A DNA stretch of 64,000 nucleotides. Source: Heterocephalus glaber. Taxonomy: Eukaryota > Chordata > Mammalia > Rodentia > Bathyergidae. Of this stretch, positions 1 through 11,971 are shown piece by piece. Location: contig NW_004624795.1 in assembly GCF_000247695.1 (NCBI RefSeq), positions 6,467,125-6,531,124 on the forward strand, given 5' to 3'. Below the pieces are notes generated by a model. It did not search any database, was not told the origin of the DNA, and worked only from the letters and a program-made list of their open reading frames with translations. The first letter of the stretch is position 1. The number at the start of each line of letters is the position of its first letter. Made by a program: the position numbers and the translations under genes.

Positions 1-1064
1 ACATCGTGGACAGCAGTATGGGTGCAGCTGAGACCCTGTATAGGATGCCTGCATCCAGGAGTCAGGGACAGGAGGCTGGAGCTGCCCGATGGGCTTGTGT
101 GTGCTCTCCGGGGGCTTTCTCTGGGCTTTCTCTTTCTGCTGGGATGGCATTTTGGGGAGGGTCTCAAGGGCAGAGATGCTAGGAAAAGTGCAAGAGACCA
201 GCTGTGAGCTTTTCTAGGAAGCCATGTGACCTGTCAGGTTCCACACCTCTGGAGCCTCAGTTTCCCCCCAGGCCATTTAGGAGGCTCAGGTCCTTTCCTC
301 TGTGGTTGTGAGCACAGAGGTAGTGAAATCTCAGGAGAAAGATCCTTGCCTAGGGTGCTTTGAGCCCAGCAGAGCTGTGATGGTGTGAGCAGACACTTGC
401 TCCACTTCTGCCCCTTCCAGGGAGCAGTGGCCGTAATTACGGCCGCAGTTGCTGGGGCCACTGTGTTGCTAAGACTGTGTCTCTGTGTCCTGTCCTGCGT
501 TGGCAAAACATTCCCAGCCTCTGACTTGGTAACTTGGGCAGAACTGGCTGCCTGGGGGAAGGGAGATTTTTTTTTCTCCTTGGATCACTGGTGTGGGGGA
601 ATCCTGGGCCCTGAAAGAAGAGGTCCCCAAGTGTGTGTGTGCAGGAGAGATTGGGCGCAGCGCCCAGGGCCCCTTCTGCCTGTCAGGCACCTCTGCTTCT
701 CCAGGTCGGCTGGGCAGGCTGGGGCGAGGGCTTCAGCCTTTGCTGCCCGCCCCCCACAGGGACCAATGGTGCAGACCTCAAGGGGGGCCCTGCTTCGTCT
801 TTCTCAGTGAGCCTCTGGTAGGTGGGCAGGTGAGCAAGGTGTGCATGTGTGCTGAGCAGGGCGCTCTCTCGATGACCTCAGGGTGGGATGAGAACACCCT
901 CTCCACATGTGCAGTCTTTGGCCTTTTGGATTTCACTCACTGAATAACCATGCAGCCAGAGCTACAGTGCCTTCAGCTACATTTTAGAAAGTTTTATTAC
1001 TTTTTATGTTTGGTAGCCTTTTTGAAGTACAGATTGAGTCTGTCTCCTTCAGAATGCTTGGTAC

Positions 1065-1161
1065 CATGGCTTGAGTTATATAGCTTAGTGGCAGAACATT
1101 TGCTTAGCAGGCACAAGGCCTTGGGTTTGATCCCCTGCACTGCAAAAAACAAAAGCAAAAA
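1065..1161 (+). repeat. ID-like SINE
   Basis: Diverged tRNA-derived SINE with a TAGCTTAGTGG A-box, a GGTTTGATCCC B-box and an A-rich tail. It is flanked by a 16-bp target duplication (TCAGAATGCTTGGTAC at 1049-1064 and 1162-1177). Confidence 0.85.
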
Positions 1162-1335
1162 TCAGAATGCTTGGTACTAGAAATGTTTTGGATTTGGGGA
1201 TATTTACATACACATAAAGGTTATGGTGGAGGGTCGGATCTAGGTCTAAAGACAAAATTCATTTATATTTGTTACTTTCCTGTATATATCTCCTGAAGGT
1301 AATTTACAGACTATTTCTAGTACATCTGTATTTTG

Positions 1336-1420
1336 TGTGTGTGTGTGTGCCAGGGATCGAACTTGGGTCCTTGCGCTTGTGAGGCAGGCGGCCGAACTGC
1401 TGAGCTAAATCCCCAGCCCA
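1336..1420 (-). repeat. ID-like SINE
   Basis: On the minus strand it begins GGGCTGGGGATTTAGCTCAG and ends in a CA-rich tail, seen as (GT)n on the plus strand. It is flanked by a near-identical 17-bp duplication (1319-1335 and 1421-1437, one mismatch). Confidence 0.85.
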
Positions 1421-3749
1421 AGTACAGCTGTATTTTGACCGTGACCCAGCGTGGATCAGATGGAATATTCCACTTGTGGTGTCAGATCGACATTCAAAAC
1501 AGTTTTGGATTTTGGAGCATTTTGGACTTTGGATTTTCAGATTAGACATGCTCAATTTGTATCATTTATGTGACATAAATCCACCCATTCTAAGCGGGCC
1601 TCCGCTGTGTTCATGTCAACCTGTTCTTTGTGGATGCATCTTAGTTGATTTGAAATACAGTTTTACCTACGTTAGAAGATGCGTGATGTACTCAGGCCAT
1701 CCATTTGTCTGGATTCACATGTCCTTTGCGGTGACTGTGCCTTGGGTCTGAGTCCTGACAGTCTAATCATGTTATTGGGGTCATCCGGTGAAGTGGGGTG
1801 TGGGCCTGTCCTGGGCTTCCCTGCCCAGTCACCCGCCATCTCACCTGTAACACGAGGAGGGCTGTTATGTGGGTGGCACGATGTGAAGCATCACTCCTGT
1901 GTCCTCCATGCTTGTCATCTTTGTCCAGTCCAAGGTGAAGCCCGGGCAGGTAGAAGGTAACCAGGAAGTGGGAGCCCTGGCCATTGCTGGGCATACCGGA
2001 CTTGGGGGTACAGAATGTGGGCTCCACTTTTCCAGGAAGGGCCTGAGCTCTGGGCTTCATCTACACCGACAGTGGCCACTTCCCCACCACCGGCTCCACA
2101 CGCATGCTGGAGGATAAAGGTCCTGCCTCGGTGGGACTCCATTAAGTAGGTCAGGTGGCAGTGGCCCCTCCTGCCTCTGGTCACAGTCTGTGGAGCAAAG
2201 ATTAGCTCAAGATCTGTCAGAACACTGGGCTCTGGACCCCAGCAACTCCCTGATACACTCACCTTCTGGCCATCTGCTGCCCCTGCTGCCCCTGGCTCTA
2301 CCCCTACCTTGGGAAAGAACCCCACGCATGGCCTGCGAGTCCGTCTCCTCCCATGGAATGACCCTCATCTGCTAGTGAGAACCCCCTTCCATTCTGCTCT
2401 GCTCACCTCCCTCCCAGGCTGGCCACACCGATGGGGCCATTAGGATGCATTTGGCCACACCTAGGACCTGGCACCATGCTTGGGCAGCCAAGCAAGGCAT
2501 CTGGGTAAGCAGGAGGAGGTGTTGGATGGAACCAGGTCCTCACTTGGCTATTTCTGTAACTCGGACTTCTTAGCAGCTACTCTGGACTTTGGGCTTTGGT
2601 CTATCCGTCTTCGTCAGTGGGCTCCACTGGACCTGTATCCCAGTCCTCAGCCACACCCCCTCTTCCCCCAGCCAAAACCGGGCTCCTGCTGCCCATCTAT
2701 TTTTCTCACCCACTGGGGAGACCCACTCACACTTTAGGGTTCAAGTGCTGCCTTCTGGCTAAGCCTTTGCTGGTATGTTTACCCCTACTTGCCTTCTCTC
2801 CCCTGAATTCCTGGGTTTACTTCTTGGATCATTTATTTTGGCACCGAGGTAGGGTCTAAGTCCCCTTGTGGTTATTCAGCTGTTGAGAGTAGGTACGACT
2901 TGTTTCTAGCTAGACATGAGCTCCAGGGATGCAGGCATGTGGCTGCCACATTTTCATGGCTCCTCTAATGTCTAGCATGTTACACATCCAGGGGGCAATT
3001 CCTGCTGAAAAGGAGGGGACCAGTGAGCTGAATAGCAGATGAGATGGGGTTTGTCATTTGTTCTTCTGAGGCTCTCTCTGGGATGTGTCCTTGGTCCCAA
3101 TCCCAGACCCCGGGTAGGTGCATCAAAGGAATTACCTCCCATGTTTTACAGAGAGGGTGGGAATCTTGCTGAAGGACACAGAGTGAGTGGCAGGAGAGTC
3201 TGAGACTTATCCCAGGCATTCTGGGCTCAGGCTGAGGCTGCAGGTGGCTCCTCCTCCTGGGGTCTCCTTCTGCCTATACACGTGTGTGTGCGAGGCCGGT
3301 GTGTGTTCCTGTTTGCCTGTGTGTGTCTAGGAAGCAAGCAGAGCTGATATCCATCCAGCGCAAGCCTGCCAGGTCCAGGGAGTAGTGTGGAGCTGTGTGG
3401 TTGTGTGGGGGGCCACGTAACTGGGAGTGCATGGGAAGCCTTGGCCATGGCCCTCTGATGTCGGCCAGCAACATGGGCCTGCTGGCCCCTGCCACCTTGC
3501 TGGCAGGACAGGACGCGCTACTCATCAGGAGTAGAGAAGAAACCACACATAGGCCTTCAGTGAGCCTGTGGCCCCAGGACCTACACCAGCCATGGGGAAT
3601 GGCTGGAGGGGGCTGCCCTGAGTGCATGATCCACTCCCCATGGTGGTCGCTGTTCTTGTTCCTCCTCTCCCTGGGGCCCACAATTAGAGGGGAACTGGGA
3701 TGCAGGGCTCAGGGAGGAGCCTGCTGCTTCACGCCCCCCTGCCCTCCAG

Positions 3750-3901
3750 CCCGAGGAGCTCACCAACGCCCTGGAAATCAGCAACATCGTCTTCACCAGC
3801 CTCTTTGCCCTGGAGATGCTGCTGAAGCTGCTTGTGTATGGCCCCTTCGGTTACATCAAGAATCCCTACAACATCTTCGATGGTGTCATCGTTGTCATCA
3901 G
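3750..3901 (+). CDS. CACNA1G: CACNA1G exon 10
   Basis: Encodes domain II S2 and the start of S3 (begins [14 protein letters not shown], ends GVIVVI plus a split Ser codon). Acceptor CCCTCCAG, donor GTATGG. Length 152 bp, entering in phase 0 and leaving two bases (AG) for the next exon. The sequence is typical of a Cav3 voltage-sensor domain. Confidence 0.97.
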
Positions 3902-4636
3902 GTATGGTGGCCCCCACGGACAGCTCTTGCTGGAAGAGGGGCCATGCAGCCTGGTCCCTCGGGGTGGAAGAGCCTGGGGTCAGGCCCCACGGACCCACAG
4001 GCCACCTCTCCCGAGGTGAGGGCCTCTCTGGAGCCCCCACGCTCCAGCCCTTCCTCCCCTCAGCACTGCTGGCTCTTGTGGGACTGGGACCCATAGATCC
4101 TCTGGCCAGGCCACTCTCCTCTCCCCACCTCCACCTCTTGTTCTCAACCCTGCCCAGTGGGTGAGAATTGGGGGCTCGGGTTTGGAGAGGAGTTGGAGGA
4201 AGAGGGAGGCCTGGCCAGCTCTCCTCACTTACGAAGGGCTTGGAAGCCAACACAGATGCTAGCAACTTGCTTTGGGCTTTACAAGACCTTGAGAAAGTAT
4301 TGCAGACCCCCAGGCCAGGGGCCAGGAGAAATGCTTTATTACTTTTTGGAATTAGCTTTAGATTTCATTAGAAGAGAACAAAGCAAATATTCCATACCTC
4401 AATGCAGTTGCATTGGCCAGATTTAGAGAGAGGGCTGCCCACTGCCAGGGACTGTTCTGTCCCAAAGGGCAAGGGCAGGGCCTGGGCTGCCCCCTGGAAC
4501 CCTACCACCTCGGGGAACCCAGGGCCCATCCACTGTCCTTCTCTTGAGCCAGGTTGGCTGGTCCTAGTCCTCAGGTGCTGGGTACTCCAAAGGGGAGGGC
4601 AGAGGGTGGAGGGCTCAGGCTGCCTGCCCCCCACAG
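3902..4636 (+). other. CACNA1G: CACNA1G intron 10
   Basis: 735 bases between two recognised exons. I see no exon or clear repeat. The 4250-4420 part is AT-richer than its surroundings. Confidence 0.7.
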
Positions 4637-4822
4637 CGTGTGGGAGATCGTGGGCCAGCAAGGGGGTGGCCTGTCAGTGCTGCGGACCTTCCGCCTGATG
4701 CGGGTGCTGAAGCTGGTGCGCTTCCTGCCGGCGCTGCAGCGGCAGCTCGTGGTGCTCATGAAGACCATGGACAATGTGGCCACCTTCTGCATGCTGCTCA
4801 TGCTCTTCATCTTCATCTTCAG
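4637..4822 (+). CDS. CACNA1G: CACNA1G exon 11
   Basis: Encodes domain II S3-S4, with the voltage sensor as [15 protein letters not shown] (Arg/Lys every third residue), the S4-S5 linker, and most of S5 ([12 protein letters not shown]). Acceptor CCCACAG, donor GTGGGC. Length 186 bp; completes one split Ser codon and opens another. Confidence 0.98.
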
Positions 4823-4914
4823 GTGGGCAGGGAGTAGCCTTGGGTGCTGGTCGGGAAGGCCGGGCGCGGGGCATGCCCAGATCTGACCCTGTCCCCTGCT
4901 CCCTGTGTCTTCAG

Positions 4915-5029
4915 CATCCTGGGTATGCATCTGTTTGGCTGCAAATTTGCCTCTGAGCGGGATGGGGACACACTGCCAGACCGGAAGAATTTTGACTCCC
5001 TGCTCTGGGCCATTGTCACCGTCTTTCAG
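4915..5029 (+). CDS. CACNA1G: CACNA1G exon 12
   Basis: Encodes the end of domain II S5 ([11 protein letters not shown]), the extracellular turret and the start of the pore helix ([10 protein letters not shown]). Length 115 bp, ends in phase 0. The donor GTTCGA departs from the usual GTRAGT. Confidence 0.96.
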
Positions 5030-5110
5030 GTTCGAGGATTGCAGGGCAAGGGGTGAGCAGGAGCCATCGGATGCTCCTTTCAGGCCCTGACTCATGTCTC
5101 CTGCCCTCAG

Positions 5111-5266
5111 ATCCTGACCCAGGAGGACTGGAACAAAGTCCTCTACAACGGCATGGCCTCCACCTCGTCCTGGGCTGCCCTTTACTTCATCGCCCTCATG
5201 ACCTTTGGCAACTATGTGCTCTTTAATCTGCTTGTCGCCATTCTGGTGGAGGGCTTCCAAGCAGAG
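5111..5266 (+). CDS. CACNA1G: CACNA1G exon 13
   Basis: Encodes the domain II selectivity filter ([14 protein letters not shown], with the pore Glu) and S6 ([18 protein letters not shown]). Length 156 bp, in phase. The intron-facing end can join exon 14 or skip straight to exon 15 in the same frame. Confidence 0.97.
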
Positions 5267-8032
5267 GTAACCCCGGTGCTTTCTGACCTCCAGGAGGGGT
5301 AGGCTCCTTCCTCCCTCCCTCTGCTGCCTCCTGTGGGGGTCTGGGAGGTTCCCCGGGTAGCATCCCTGGGTCTGAGTCCTTATCACGTGGCTGACAGGAT
5401 GATTGGGTGGGGTCCCTGGGTTACAGATTGGTGGCTGGTGGGCTTCTCTCTCCATCGACTAAACCCTTCCCCAGAAAGCCAGACAAACCAAGCGTCAGGC
5501 CCACCAGGCAGTGGGATGCTGAGTGTAAGTGTCCTATGGGACAACAGGAGGACCCTCTGGGCAGGGGCTGTGGGAGACTCGTGTGCAAGTCATGCAAGTG
5601 CAGGCTGAGCTGATGAAGATGCTGCCAGGACCCAGGCAGGGCTGAGCTGCCCAGGGTGAGAAATGAGCCCAATTAGCTGCAGGCATGGCAGAGACAGGCG
5701 TCCTATTTCCAGCCCAGGCTCCATCACCTCCGTCACAAGCAGCGTCATCAATTAATATTGACTCACATTGATCCTGCCCCGCCATGCCAGGGCCCAGCCT
5801 CCACTCCAAAAGCCGCACCTCTTCCTCTCCCCCAACTCTGCCTTCCTTCCCGCCTGAGCCCCCAGACCCACGCCAGCGTCCCAGTACCTCAAACAGGATG
5901 TGCTGACCCAACCTAGAAATGCTCCAGGTCAGGCCTGGAGAAGCTCGGTCCAGTTCTCTCTGGGTGACCCGGATGGAAACTCCCGCTGCGGCCTGGTCTA
6001 TAAATACTGGGCACATGGTGGAAAAACAAAAATCTATTTTCCGGCTCCTTCTCGGCCTTACGAGGGAGGGCCATCCCTGTGGGCCAGGCTGGGCTGGTGG
6101 GGTGCGGTGCATCAGTCCCACACCAGCCTTTCTCCCCGCTTCCGTTTTAATTCTCTAGTTATCCATTATCAAATTTCCTCTCTGCTGGGTGGCAGTGAGG
6201 GCATCTGGGGTTGGGGAGGCTTTGGTGATTGCCAGGCCTCTTGCGGGGAAGGAGGGCCGTCCAGCTTTCCCCGGAACAGGACACTTCTTTGGGGTTTCCC
6301 TGGGGCTGCAGAGTTGAAAGCTGTCACAGGGCTCCCTCAACAGCTGGGGTCTCCATGGCCTCTTGCAGGGCCCTGCTAGTTGCCTGCAGAAAGAGGAGCC
6401 AGGTGGGGGTGGGTCCCTTTAGCCCCCCTCCAAATAGTAGCTCCTAAAAGCTAAGCTCCCCTCCAAAAAATTCCTCCTGGGCCTCTGTAGGGGACACGGA
6501 AACCACCCTGGGCCTGTTTCTCTCCCTTGCTGTTGCCCATCCACCACGGTAGTCCAGGGGATTCCCGGCACAGACGGGCCCCTCCTCACCACTTGGGCTT
6601 TCAAAAACACCTTGTTAAATTGAGTGCAGCTGGTTGCTAGGCAGCAGTGACATCTGAGTGTGGGAACGGAGCTGCCTGGTCAGGTCACCCAGGCCCCACT
6701 GGGAGCCTGCAAGCTGTCCCAGTGTGGAGGGTGGACCAGGGCTCTGGGGCCACACCCTCCTCCACCTTGGGAGCAGAGGTGCCCTTTTGGGTGTCTCTCA
6801 GGACCTGGTGCCTTGGGCTGGATGTTCATTGCTATGGAATGGAGAAGCCTTTGGAGATCAAGCCTTCTGTGGGGGTGGGCAGCTACGGTAGCCCCAAATG
6901 CCCATGTCGGGGGCTGGACCTGTGCTCCATTGTTCTGCATGTGGTGGCATGGATGGGACAGGGTCATTCGATCTCCATGACCTGGACACTTCCAGAACCA
7001 CCTGCCTGTCCTTTCTGGGGTTCTAGGAGGCCCTGTGGTCTGGCAGGGGAGCCTGGCTTTGCTGTGGTGATGGCCTGGAATTTTGTTTTGTTTTGTTTTC
7101 ACTGATAAGACAATCCACCTTGGTGGAGGGGGTGGTTGTTCCCACCTTGGTGGACTCTGCCAGCAGGAAACCTCAAGGGTAGCCCCCTGCTGGCCCTGCC
7201 ACCACGCCAAGAGGGGCAGGGGGTGGTCCCTGGAGACAGATCCCGCCTGGCTGTTGATTTCCTGACTCACAGGGGGCAGTGCCCTGGATTCCTGTATATT
7301 TATCATCCACACACTTAATTAAATGAACAGGCGGCGAGCCCTGTGTGTGGCCATTAATTGATACCAAACAACATCACAGCCATCGTGGCAGGGTTCCTGT
7401 CACATCCCATTCCACACCGAGTGGCTGGATCCGTTCTGACTTGAAGGCACTTGGGCTGAGAGAGTGAGAAATTATGAGGCCTGATTTCGCTCCTTGTCGA
7501 GACCTCATCTTGGCTTTTGTCTGCTCCTCCTTCCGGTCCTCCCTGCTGTTCCCACAACCCCTGCCTCAGAGCCAGGGAGAGGGCAGCTGTATCCTGAGCC
7601 GGGGATGCAGGTTCAAGGCCCATCTCCACCCCTTACTACGCACAATTCAGGCAGTTTTGCTAACTTCTCCGGACCTCAGGTGCCTCTTCCTAAGATGGTC
7701 CCAGCGGCCCCACCTCCTACGCACGCTGGTGTGACCACAACAGTTGCACGCTGCCCGCACACCCTCCATGCATGTTAGCTGTTGTTATTAAGAACAGTGG
7801 GGGCTTGATCCTTCCTTGCCTGGGTCCCCACTTCAGATACATTCTGGTCTGGCGGCCTGGAGTTGAATTCCGGAAGGCTGTCTTGTCCCACTTCCTGCCC
7901 ACCCTGCGTCTCTCATTTCTCCCCTGTGGGGTGTGTACCCCTCTTCTCTCCTTGCTCTTTGGACACTGCTGATATTCAGAGGCCTGAGCGCTTGTGACCA
8001 GCGGCCCTCCCCGCCTCCCCCTCTCCCTGTAG
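5267..8032 (+). other. CACNA1G: CACNA1G intron 13 with candidate conserved blocks
   Basis: 2.8-kb intron without a recognisable exon. It contains AT-rich islands in a GC-rich background at about 5735-5775, 6140-6180 and 7290-7380, with ATTA/TAAT cores and a TAATTAA palindrome-like element. These resemble conserved enhancers. No obvious SINE insertion was seen. Confidence 0.6.
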
Positions 8033-8101
8033 GAAATCAGCAAACGGGAAGATGCGAGTGGACAGTTAAGCTGTATTCAGCTGCCTGTCGACTCCCAGGG
8101 G
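8033..8101 (+). CDS. CACNA1G: CACNA1G cassette exon 14
   Basis: A 69-bp, phase-0 cassette that adds 23 residues just after domain II S6, reading EISKREDASGQLSCIQLPVD and ending SQG. Acceptor CCCTGTAG, donor GTAGGT. The first residue (Glu) continues the QAE of exon 13. This cassette is known to be alternatively spliced in mammalian Cav3.1. Being 3n long, it leaves the frame intact when skipped. Confidence 0.95.
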
Positions 8102-9476
8102 GTAGGTACGCACTCTTGAGTTGCATGCCCCCCGCACCCATGTCCCCTACTCCTCCGCCTCCGTGTCTCTGTGCTCGCGTTTGTGCTCAGCTGCTGTGCA
8201 ACCTGTGATAGCCATGGTGGCCATTGGTGTCTTGGGGTTTGCTTCAATTTTAAGTCCCTTCCCTGGTGAGGACATGGAAGGGAGGAGCCTCCTGGCCTTG
8301 GGCCCCATCAACCCACAAAGGGCACCTTCCCGTCCCTGCCAGGCCAGAGAAGGAAGGGACTTAGACTCCTCTGTGTGTGCACTGGAGGGTTGTGCGCACC
8401 TACTCTGGAGTCCCAGAGAGCCCCAGATGTCCAGGCTCAGTGGGGTCAAGACTGCAGCCATGGACAACACTACCCCATCCTCTCTCTTTCACCCCTCACT
8501 CTGGGCCCCCATTGGAGACCCCACAGACTGCCTCAGCTCAGGACAATTCCCTGGAGGAGGTGGGGATCAAGTGGGCCAGAATTGTAATCCACTCCCGAAT
8601 CTCTGGAGTCGCCCCAGGTCGTTCAAGCATCCCCTCCTCAGCCCCTACACTAAGCCTGTGTCCTGCTCTTCCCTGCTCCGGCACTGGAATTGAGGGCAAT
8701 GCCAGGATCCCCATGGGACCCCATGGTGCCACGCATCCCAAGCAGCCCCCTGGAGATCCCACTTGATAATTAAAGGCCTCGTTAGGGATGTAAACTGAGT
8801 TAATAAAAATGATCCCCTGAGATGCCAATTACCCAATATTTATGTCCTTATCAAAAGTAGCAATCAAGTATTTTTTAATAACTTCTTAAGGAGAAGTGTG
8901 TAATTACTGGGGAACCTACTGACCTGCTAAGAAGGAAGAAAAAACTATCCTAGAGACAAGGAGAGAAGTCAAAACGGGGCCAGAGAAGGTGGGGGTAGAA
9001 GCAGAGGGTCTCAAGTGGCATCCGTGGCTGAGCTGCAGTGGCCGGGGTCTTCCAGTTTCCTTTTGGGATCTTTGAGTCCGAGGCTCTTGGGACGAGTGGG
9101 ACAGAAGGAAGGCAGGGGCCTCCTGTGGACTTTTGGAATTGAAGTTTTCATGACCACTTCACCCAGGACCCAGCTCCTCTGCCTGTGCCACCTGCCTGCC
9201 CACTCAGCCCTTCTCCCCGAAGCCAGCTGTGGTGCCGTTCTAGCCAGGCTGGCTGTGCTGTGCGGTGGCATCGGGTGAGGTGTGGCCTGTTCTGAAGTGT
9301 GACACCGGGGCCCTGGGCCTGGGTGGTGTGGCCCGCACCGGTGCATGCCTCGTGCCGTGGTTGCTGATCCCGTGGCCTCTATGTGGTGTGTGCGTGTGAG
9401 GACAGGGAGTCCTCAGTCCATCTCAGTGGCCCCTGTCTGGCCAAGAGCCTGACGGCCTGCTGCTTCCCAACCCTAG
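8102..9476 (+). other. CACNA1G: CACNA1G intron 14
   Basis: No exon is seen. A sharply AT-rich block at 8757-8915 contains several ATTA/TAAT motifs, TTATCAA and TAATTAC. It looks like a conserved non-coding element rather than a repeat (no tail, no target duplication). Confidence 0.6.
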
Positions 9477-9561
9477 GGAGATGCCACCAAGTCTGAGTCC
9501 GAACCCGATTTCTTCTCACCCAGCGTGGATGGTGACGGGGATGGGAAGAAGCGCTTGGCCC
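9477..9561 (+). CDS. CACNA1G: CACNA1G exon 15
   Basis: Encodes the start of the cytoplasmic II-III loop, [20 protein letters not shown] and onward to KKRLA. Length 85 bp; leaves one base (C) that joins TG of exon 16 to give Leu. Donor GTGAGT. Confidence 0.95.
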
Positions 9562-9645
9562 GTGAGTACCTATCCTGGGGGCCCGGTCCTGGCCCTCGGC
9601 CAGCCCTGAGTGGACTCAGGCTCTCATCCTCTCATCCCTGTGCAG

Positions 9646-9839
9646 TGGTGTCCCTGGGCCAGCACCCGGAGCTGCATAAGAGCTTGTTGCCGCCGCTCAT
9701 CATCCACACGGCCGCCACCCCCATGTCGCTGCCCAAGAGCTCCAGCACGGGCCTGGGCGAGGCGCTGGGCTCCGGGTCCTGCCGCACCAGCAGCAGCGGG
9801 TCCGCCGAGCCTGGGGCCGCCCACGAGATGAAGTCACCG
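9646..9839 (+). CDS. CACNA1G: CACNA1G exon 16
   Basis: II-III loop segment, Ser/Pro rich ([15 protein letters not shown], then [17 protein letters not shown]). Length 194 bp. Acceptor TGTGCAG, donor GTAGGG (weak at +4 to +6). Confidence 0.95.
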
Positions 9840-10309
9840 GTAGGGGGTGCTTGTGGGTGCCCACGGTGGCAGACACTGGGAGGACAGGAGGAAGAGGGAC
9901 GGCTGTCCAAGGGCACAGCCCCAGGCCAGGGGCTGGACAGGGCCTGGTGTCAGGGCTGGCTGTGCTGGTGAGCGAAGGGCCCCAGCCGTGGAGGAGAAAG
10001 AGCAGGGCGCTGATCCTGTCTCTGCTGTCCCCTCGCTGTGTGACCGTGAGCAAGGCTCAACCTCTTAACCTCTCAGAGCCTCTTCTGTGAAATGGGGCCA
10101 GGTGCCCCTCTTTCCTTCATGCCTAACAGCCCTCATCTAGTCCCTGATTTTTGGCAGACATTGCTTGTGAGTGCTCTGGATGCATCTAACTCTCACTGCA
10201 CTGTGGGGTGAGGGCCATCCTCAGCCCCATTTTGCAGATGGCTGAGGCCAGTGACAGAGCCAGCCTGTTAGTCCAGGGGGCTGGTGTCACAGCCCACGCC
10301 CTCACGTTT

Positions 10310-11240
10310 TGTGCATTTTTAAAAAATGTTTAAGAGTGCGTTTTTAATTGACAAATAATTCCATCTAATTATGGGATAAAATGTGGTGCTTTGATATATG
10401 TATACATTATGGCATGATTAAATCAAGCTAACTAACATATGCATCACCTCATCATTTTCTCATCATCATGGTAGCAGTAAATCTCAGAAATGTGTTCTTC
10501 CTGTCTTGCTGAAACTTGGTGCCCTTTGACCAGCGTCTCCCCATTTTCATCCCCTCGGCCCCTGCAAATCACCCTTCTTCTCTTTGCTTCCCTAAGTGTT
10601 GCAGATTCCACATGCAAGTGAGGTCCTGCAATATCTGCCACTGCATGGCTTATTTCACTCAGCATAATAATAATCCTCCAGGTCTACCCATCTTAATGCA
10701 GATGACAGGATCTCCTTTTTAAAGGCTGAATAGTCTTCCATTATTTGCACCTTGTGTACACACCATATTCCATACCTTGTATTGTGAATAGTATGGCAAT
10801 GAACATGGATGTTCTTATATATATTATAACTATTATAAATATATTTTATATGTACAAATGTATATTATATGATATATACATATATAATATATATTTTGTA
10901 TATACATACATATATCCAGTTGTGGGATTGCTGTATCATATAATTGTTCCATTTTTAGTTTTTTGAGGGACCCCCGTACTATTTTCCATAATGGCTGCAC
11001 TAATTTACACGGCCACCAAAGTGTACAGGGTTCCGTTTTCTCCGCATCCTTTTTGATAACAGCCATCCTGACAGGTGTGAAGTGACCTCTTATTGTGGTT
11101 TTAATTTTTATTTCCCAGATGATCAGTGATGTCAAACTTTTTTCTATATATGCCTGTTGGCCATTTCTGTCTTTTGAGCAATATCTGTTCAGCTCCTTTG
11201 CTCAATTGGATTGTTTTCTTGCTATTGAGTTGAGTTTCTT
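10310..11240 (-). repeat. Old LINE-1 fragment (L1M-type), antisense to the gene
   Basis: The plus strand carries the reverse complement of mammalian L1 3' sequence: runs matching 'AATAGT..TTCCATTAT', 'CCATAATGGCTGCACTAATT' and 'GGCCATTTCTGTC' are typical of antisense ORF2 C-terminus plus 3' UTR. All reading frames are broken, so it is an inert fossil. Boundaries are approximate. Confidence 0.75.
10815..10915. repeat. AT-rich low-complexity tract
   Basis: Imperfect TATA/ATAT repeat with TATATACATA units, sitting inside the LINE-1 fragment. Likely a polymorphic expansion of a simple tract. Confidence 0.8.
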
Positions 11241-11539
11241 CTTGCTGTTATTTTATGCTGCCTCTCAGCGATGATACTTCTCTCACCAACTAAATGAAGG
11301 GCAAGTGCTACTGTATGTCTACTTTACACACAAGGAAACAGAGGTGCGGAGAGGTGTAATAACTTCCCTTGAGTCACAGCCGAATGGAGTGAGAGCCAGG
11401 ATCTGAACCCAGGCCAGAGGCTCCTGCTCACACCTCTGCACTCAGCCACATGCCAGGGAGGCCACAGGACAGGGGTACACTGAGGGGTGCAGGGCCGTGC
11501 ATCCCTGCTGAGGTCCCGCCTCCTCTGCTCACTCCGCAG

Positions 11540-11971
11540 CCCAGCACCCGCAGCTCCCCACACAGCCCCTGGAGTGCAGCCAGCAGCTGGACCAGCAGGC
11601 GCTCGAGCCGCAACAGCCTGAGCCGAGCCCCGAGCCTGAAGCGCCGCAGCCCCAGCGGGGAGCGGAGGTCTCTGCTTTCTGGTGAGGGCCGGGAAAGCCA
11701 GGACGAGGATGAGAGCTCGGAGGAGGAGCGGGCCAGCCCTGCAGGCAGTGACTGTCGTCCCAGGGGCTCCCTGGAGCGGGAGGCCAAGAGCTCCTTCGAC
11801 CTGCCAGACACGCTGCAGGTGCCCGGGCTGCACCTCACAGCCAGCGGCCGGAGCTCTGCCTCCGAGCACCAGGACTGCAACGGCAAGTCAGCTTCCGGGC
11901 GCCTGGCCCGTGCCCTGCGGCCTGATGACCCCGCACTGGACGGCGATGACGGCGATGACGAGGGCAACCTG
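11540..11971 (+). CDS. CACNA1G: CACNA1G exon 17
   Basis: Largest II-III loop exon (432 bp, 144 codons, phase 0). Dense in Ser/Arg: a basic stretch ([20 protein letters not shown]), then an acidic one ([12 protein letters not shown]), then [15 protein letters not shown] and a final Asp-rich run ([11 protein letters not shown]). The many RxxS and SP sites suggest phosphorylation. The loop is known to tune surface density. Donor GTGAGG. Confidence 0.96.

Larger units (their letters stand above)
1..3749 (+). other. CACNA1G: CACNA1G intron 9 (3' part)
   Basis: No exon is recognisable here. It contains two ID-like SINEs (about 1065-1161 and 1336-1420). The flanking AT-rich stretch 1140-1560 resembles an old DNA-transposon or other ancient repeat of uncertain family. 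The rest is unremarkable GC-moderate intron. Confidence 0.8.
9840..11539 (+). other. CACNA1G: CACNA1G intron 16
   Basis: Begins with a short MIR-like piece near 10030-10105, then is largely occupied by an old LINE-1 fragment (about 10310-11240) with an expanded AT tract inside it. No exon is seen before the one at 11540. Confidence 0.75.

Noticed and set aside
3395..4096. 233-codon open frame overlapping exon 10
   Set aside because: It is in a different frame from the Cav3.1 exon, with no domain and low-complexity GC-rich composition; chance.
4571..5455. 294-codon minus-strand open frame over exons 11-13
   Set aside because: Antisense shadow of conserved channel exons; open because of GC-rich third positions.
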